Of a stretch of 64,000 nucleotides of DNA, positions 59,701 to 64,000 are shown piece after piece. Position numbers and translations under genes: made by a program. Every line of letters starts with the position of its first letter. Position 1 is the stretch's first letter. The DNA is from Haberlea rhodopensis (taxonomy: Eukaryota > Streptophyta > Magnoliopsida > Lamiales > Gesneriaceae): the NCBI GenBank assembly GCA_907163345.1, contig CAJQUN010000051.1:1116001-1180000 (forward strand), read 5' to 3'. The notes under the pieces are model-generated. The model saw only the letters and a program-made list of their open reading frames with translations, was not told the origin of the DNA and ran no database searches.

Positions 59701-61888
59701 TTCGTACATTATTCCATATAATGTCTAACTTTCCCCCAACACAGTCAATAAACAAAATATGCACCTTTATACATACACTAACATACTCTCAATTCATTTT
59801 GCAATTCCTAAATAATTGCATGCAACACATAAATGAAGAGAGAAAGGCCCTTGCGTTTTTATACATACCATATACGCATAATAGTGCTCACATGCGAGCA
59901 TTAAATAAGTATGTGTGTATCAAATGTATAAAACACGGTTCTCAATACCGTCACTGATACTTCGATCCTGGAAGCACCTCCAATCCATAGCTCGAGCTCA
60001 ACTCCAAAGCCATCGATGTACCTAATCACCTGCCCCAAAAGAGACAGCCCCCACACGGGTGAGCATATCAATACCACCAATCCAATAAGCACGATAATAC
60101 AGTTCATAATTTACTCAATAAGACTATGAATATTTAAAAACACTCCCTGGATGGCATCATCCTCATCCGGATCCCCTGTGTTGTTCTTGTTCTCAAAATA
60201 ACCGAAACCATCAAATTCCCAAAAGCCAATTAATCACCTAATTGATTAACTAAACACATCCCTTTCATGCCAGTTTCATAATCAAACATGGTTAAATCAT
60301 CAAAAAAATGATTATAGATATCATATATATCTAACCAATGGTTCCATATTTTTATTTCATTGCTCGCTCTACAATAGCGGCATTTTAATCTCACGCATGC
60401 TCAAGAGCAGTGGCGTCATAACCGATGTTCGCTCAAAGACGACAACATCCCAATCATTGTTCGCTCAAGAGCGGCATCATATAATTCCCAATGTCTACCC
60501 ATTTATTGCAACATAATGTACCAAGCATTCAACAATTGTAAATTATATAAAAGGGCTATGCTCGTACGTCATACGTACCTTATGATTCCGTAGACCAAAC
60601 CAAACCTTGACTGAGTCCCGCGACCCGATGAATTATGTGCTAACACATAAATAATCCACAATTAAACACAAGCATGCAACTACGTGCCCAAGCACGTTCA
60701 CAACCCCCAGATCTATCGTAAATCCATGACGAATAATCACTTTAAAAGACTCCGGGTTAAGCATGCATAATACCCAAAATATTCCCATTTACAAGTTCAA
60801 AGGTTAGCCACTTACTAAATTTAGTCATTCCATATTCTCTTAAAAATTTGGCTCCAACCACCATTTTAAAAGTATAGCATTCCCATTGGAATGTAGACAT
60901 TGCCCCAAAAACCGGTTAATTAAACCTCGATTCCAAAATCCCGACATTTTCCAACATTTTCGAAAAAAATCAAAGGGAACAGGGCCGCGATCGATCGGCT
61001 CCAAGCCGCGATCGATCGCCATATCCTACTGCCCAAAAATAAACATGCCACGATCGATCGCCATATCTCGCGATCGATCGCCAAGACCCCTGCGATCGAT
61101 CGCCCGCTTTTCACGATCGATCCCCGCTACTGCTCATCGCCTTCCCAAATCAGTATCTCGCGACCTGCGGGTTTCCGAAAAATTCGAGCTTTAATGGTGT
61201 TTTTCACACCCAAACACAAAACCAACACCCCATACACCTTCAACACATCAAATACTCCATTTAAAACCAATAAAAATCACTAAAAATACAACTTTGGATT
61301 TTTATCAAAAATTCCTAAATTCCAAAACCAACCCAAACCTGAACCAAAATCAACAATACTATAATCAAATCGAAGGTAAAGGCGAGGGGAAGAAGATTAC
61401 CAACTTTTCTTCGAGAAATCCGACTCCCGAGCCGAGCTACTAGCGATTTCTCCTCCAAATGAGAAAAGAGGGGAAGTTGGGGAAAGGGTTGGACGCAGAG
61501 AGAGAGGGGAGAGAGGAAATCCGTGCAATGACGGAATACCGAGTCTACTTGACATATATAGTACGAAAACTCCAAAATACCAATTCCTCCACAAATACAT
61601 CATGACTCATTAAAGATCATCTGTTTTCAATAATTATCTCTCCAACCTCAATTTCCAATACCAGCCCCAATACAAAGTACCCCGATCCCCAGATCCCACC
61701 AAAAACCAAATTCCAAGGTTATCACCACGATGATAATATAATCTCATCCCTTGGATCCAACGACTCCAAATACCGGACTTAAAATCCTCGGGAGTCCCAA
61801 TGCCGCAATTAATTCATAATTGCCATAATTAAAATCCATTAAGGATCATTACCACTCCGGGATTAACACCATTAATTCCCGGGCATCA
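59701..61888 (-). repeat. Gypsy LTR-like region B, 3' LTR of a minus-strand element
   Basis: The inner end is clear: the minus strand reads polypurine AGTGGGGGATAAT then TGATGCCCGGGAATT. A promoter-like ACTATATATG on the minus strand lies near 61555. GTACGTCATACGTACC (60561-60580) and the palindrome cluster follow downstream in element sense. The outer end is not defined. This start and polypurine context is typical of Tekay-type chromoviruses. Confidence 0.55.
60986..61125. repeat. Cluster of six CGATCGATCG palindromes (region B)
   Basis: Mostly GCGATCGATCGCC; the last is degraded (CGATCGATCCCC). Same position relative to the LTR start as in region A. Confidence 0.9.
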
Positions 61889-61925
61889 CAATTATCCCCC
61901 ACTAATAAAATTTTGTCCTCGAAAT
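61889..61925 (-). other. Polypurine tract and conserved pre-LTR segment
   Basis: The minus strand reads AAATTTCGAGGACAAAATTT then TATTAGTGGGGGATAATTG before TGATGCCC. The TTCGAGGACAAAATTT plus GTGGGGGA arrangement is a strong signature of plant chromovirus 3' ends, so the element interior lies to the right. Confidence 0.75.
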
Positions 61926-64000
61926 TTGCACGGCGTACTCCACGTAACGCCGAAACCATACAATCCAAACGTATCTACATCGTCGAGTATGAACATATCA
62001 TGAACGACATACCAACCGCGAGGACACCGACCTCGCACTAAAATCTGGAATGGAGTAAGTCTCCCAAACCAACGTCAACTCAAAAGGACATCAGCATACC
62101 CCGATGCTAACCACCCAAAAGCAGTCAGTCAACCGTAACTACTAACCGAACGAATAATTCGTGATTCCAACATAGATATCACCTCAATGATATCTCTACG
62201 ATTTAGCCTGCGCTGTTAAATCTACATCTTACCAAGGAAACCACCGGTACATTACAGTGTACTTACACCAAATCCGGTTTCCATTTTCCAATTCCATCTC
62301 CCTCAAAGAAGTAGTTGCGCCACTTTGCAACACAGATCGGGCAACTCACGGCCACCGATCATCACGAAATACATCTCCAAGGATGTCTACATCCGTTATG
62401 TTCCAAGAAATCACATCTTGGTCCAAACACATCATCGAGACTCTACGAGGTCTCAAGTTTCCAAAAGGGCATGCAAGAAAATTAATTGCATTCCCGCCAC
62501 ACGTGTCAACCACGACACTGTAACAAATCCGACACATGGCCATCCCTCGTTTACCCTAGGATTCAACAATCCTAACTCAGGTACGTTAGCAAATTAGTTA
62601 GAAATGAATTACCATGGCCTCAACACACGACAATCCCTCCTCACGGGAGCCAACCAGACCTCACGATCATTCTTCATAATACATCGTGTCATTGAGATTA
62701 CCAATCTCAAGGTGTCACAATCTCTCACCGGAGATTCATTTATCAAAGCATATTAACCCGATGCTCAACGAGTACCAAGAAAATGCTGGCATTCGTATAC
62801 ACTCACCGGCATACATGCCTAAGCACCAATATTACCTGCATACTCAATGCAATCGACTCGGGCATCGCCAATCATACCCAAAGTCCCAATCTCAACTGTC
62901 AATCCCCTATTATTCTAACCCAGCGGAGAATGATGATTGACACATCAACGACCAATGGTGTGATTCCCAGATCGACATCACACAAACCGACTCGTTGAAT
63001 CTCCCAAAGATTCCCAACAGTAGGTACATCAATACTGCTTTCCCCATAAGGAAAGTGTCATGAATCCATGACCATCCATCCTCGAACCCTTGTTCGGAAA
63101 AATTGGATATATTTATACCAAAATATATATCCAGGAACCAACAAATACACAACCGATTCAGAATAGTGCATCCTTGCAACTATTACCAATCCGAAACTCG
63201 TATACACAACGTATACTCATTCTAACAATGCTCTGTACTAATACCATAGTACACCACAATCTCGAGCATTTCCCCGGAGACATCTCTTCGAACGTCTCAC
63301 CGAAAGGTAAGAAATCTATTACTCGGTCCAACATCAGTAATGCTTACCATGGTTGATTTACAATCAACCCACGACCGATACCAGCTGTCTCCATGATAGT
63401 ATATTCAAATCTCTCCAAGAGATACACCAACATAGTAGTGCCACCCCACTAACTATATTTCGCGATTCCAATTGTGTTTCCCCATTGCATTTCATATGCA
63501 AGTATTTTCAACCAGAACCAACAATGACTTGTCGACACTCACGTTGGTACTCCCAACAGAATTAAGCTGTCCCAGTACAAGTCCTTTAAACATTTGACGT
63601 ATAAACGTCACCGTGAGGTATTCCTGCCTCGAACCTTATGCCACAAAACGACTACCGAGTCTACCATAAGTCTTCGTCGTATCATCATACGATTCACCAA
63701 ACTCGGTCCCAACGAGCAGTATAATGGCTACAATAAGCACACTATATCACCGCCATAATACCTGGCTAGCAAAACATTTCCTCCATAGGCTTACACCAAA
63801 CCTACCAACGTATCATACGTTCCATCCCGGTATACCATACCGTACAAACCATTAGAGTAGTGGGTCATCACCCAACATTTCTCTAATCATTAAGGCACAA
63901 CGGACATTCTGGTGTCCTCACTCAACCACAAAGCAACCCTAATCCCGTAGGATTTATTCCATATCCTCATGGGTGGATGTGATCATGTCCACCACATGTC
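61926..64000 (-). other. Interior of the minus-strand gypsy element, no pol recognised
   Basis: About 2 kb without any recognisable integrase, RT or chromodomain in any frame. Short frames such as 62910-63179 (-) and 62686-62940 (+) have no known motifs. It is either a long 3' untranslated region or a pol too decayed to read. It runs off the window edge. Confidence 0.4.

Overview
This is 64 kb of plant nuclear DNA. The evidence is long LTR retrotransposons primed by plant tRNAs, one intron-containing SCAR/WAVE gene that is plant-specific in form, AT-rich intergenic DNA and no operon-like gene order. The third ORF of one element (15744-17850) resembles proteins I know from Lamiales genome annotations, so a Lamiales (asterid) host is my best guess. 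That lineage call is inference only.

Left two thirds (1-41960): a nest of retrotransposons inside retrotransposons. E5, an Athila-like Ty3/gypsy relic on the minus strand (38945-~41960), was interrupted by E0, an Athila-like gypsy element on the plus strand (1-773 and 34515-38944, 5' part outside the window). E0 was split inside pol by E1, a Ty1/copia element (774-34514, target duplication AAACC). E1's 3' LTR was split by E2, a Sirevirus-like copia element (9073-34046, duplication CATGG). E2's third ORF was split by E3, a second copia element of the E1 family (17851-32425, duplication CATCA). E3's pol was split by E4, a gag-only Athila-like element on the minus strand (23273-29114, duplication GAGAC). 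Four consecutive insertions keep perfect 5-bp target duplications, so the order is certain. All pol genes are broken by stops, frameshifts or insertions.

Middle (42680-48060): a heavily decayed chromovirus-like gypsy element (integrase to chromodomain end). It carries a 79-bp inverted duplication and a 40-bp tandem array, and is followed by AT-rich DNA in which I recognise no gene.

48121-55411, minus strand: the only intact host gene, a complete eight-exon SCAR/WAVE gene encoding 1787 residues by my exon model. SCAR proteins link Rac/ROP signalling to the ARP2/3 complex and branched actin. Its giant exon 5 holds eight tandem copies of a ~60-residue unit.

Right end (55823-64000): a 643-bp non-autonomous hAT-type element with an 8-bp target duplication, then two related minus-strand gypsy LTR regions (about 56.9-59.3 kb and 59.7-61.9 kb). 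These are rich in short tandem repeats and GCGATCGATCGC palindromes. A polypurine tract and ORF-poor retroelement interior reach the window edge.
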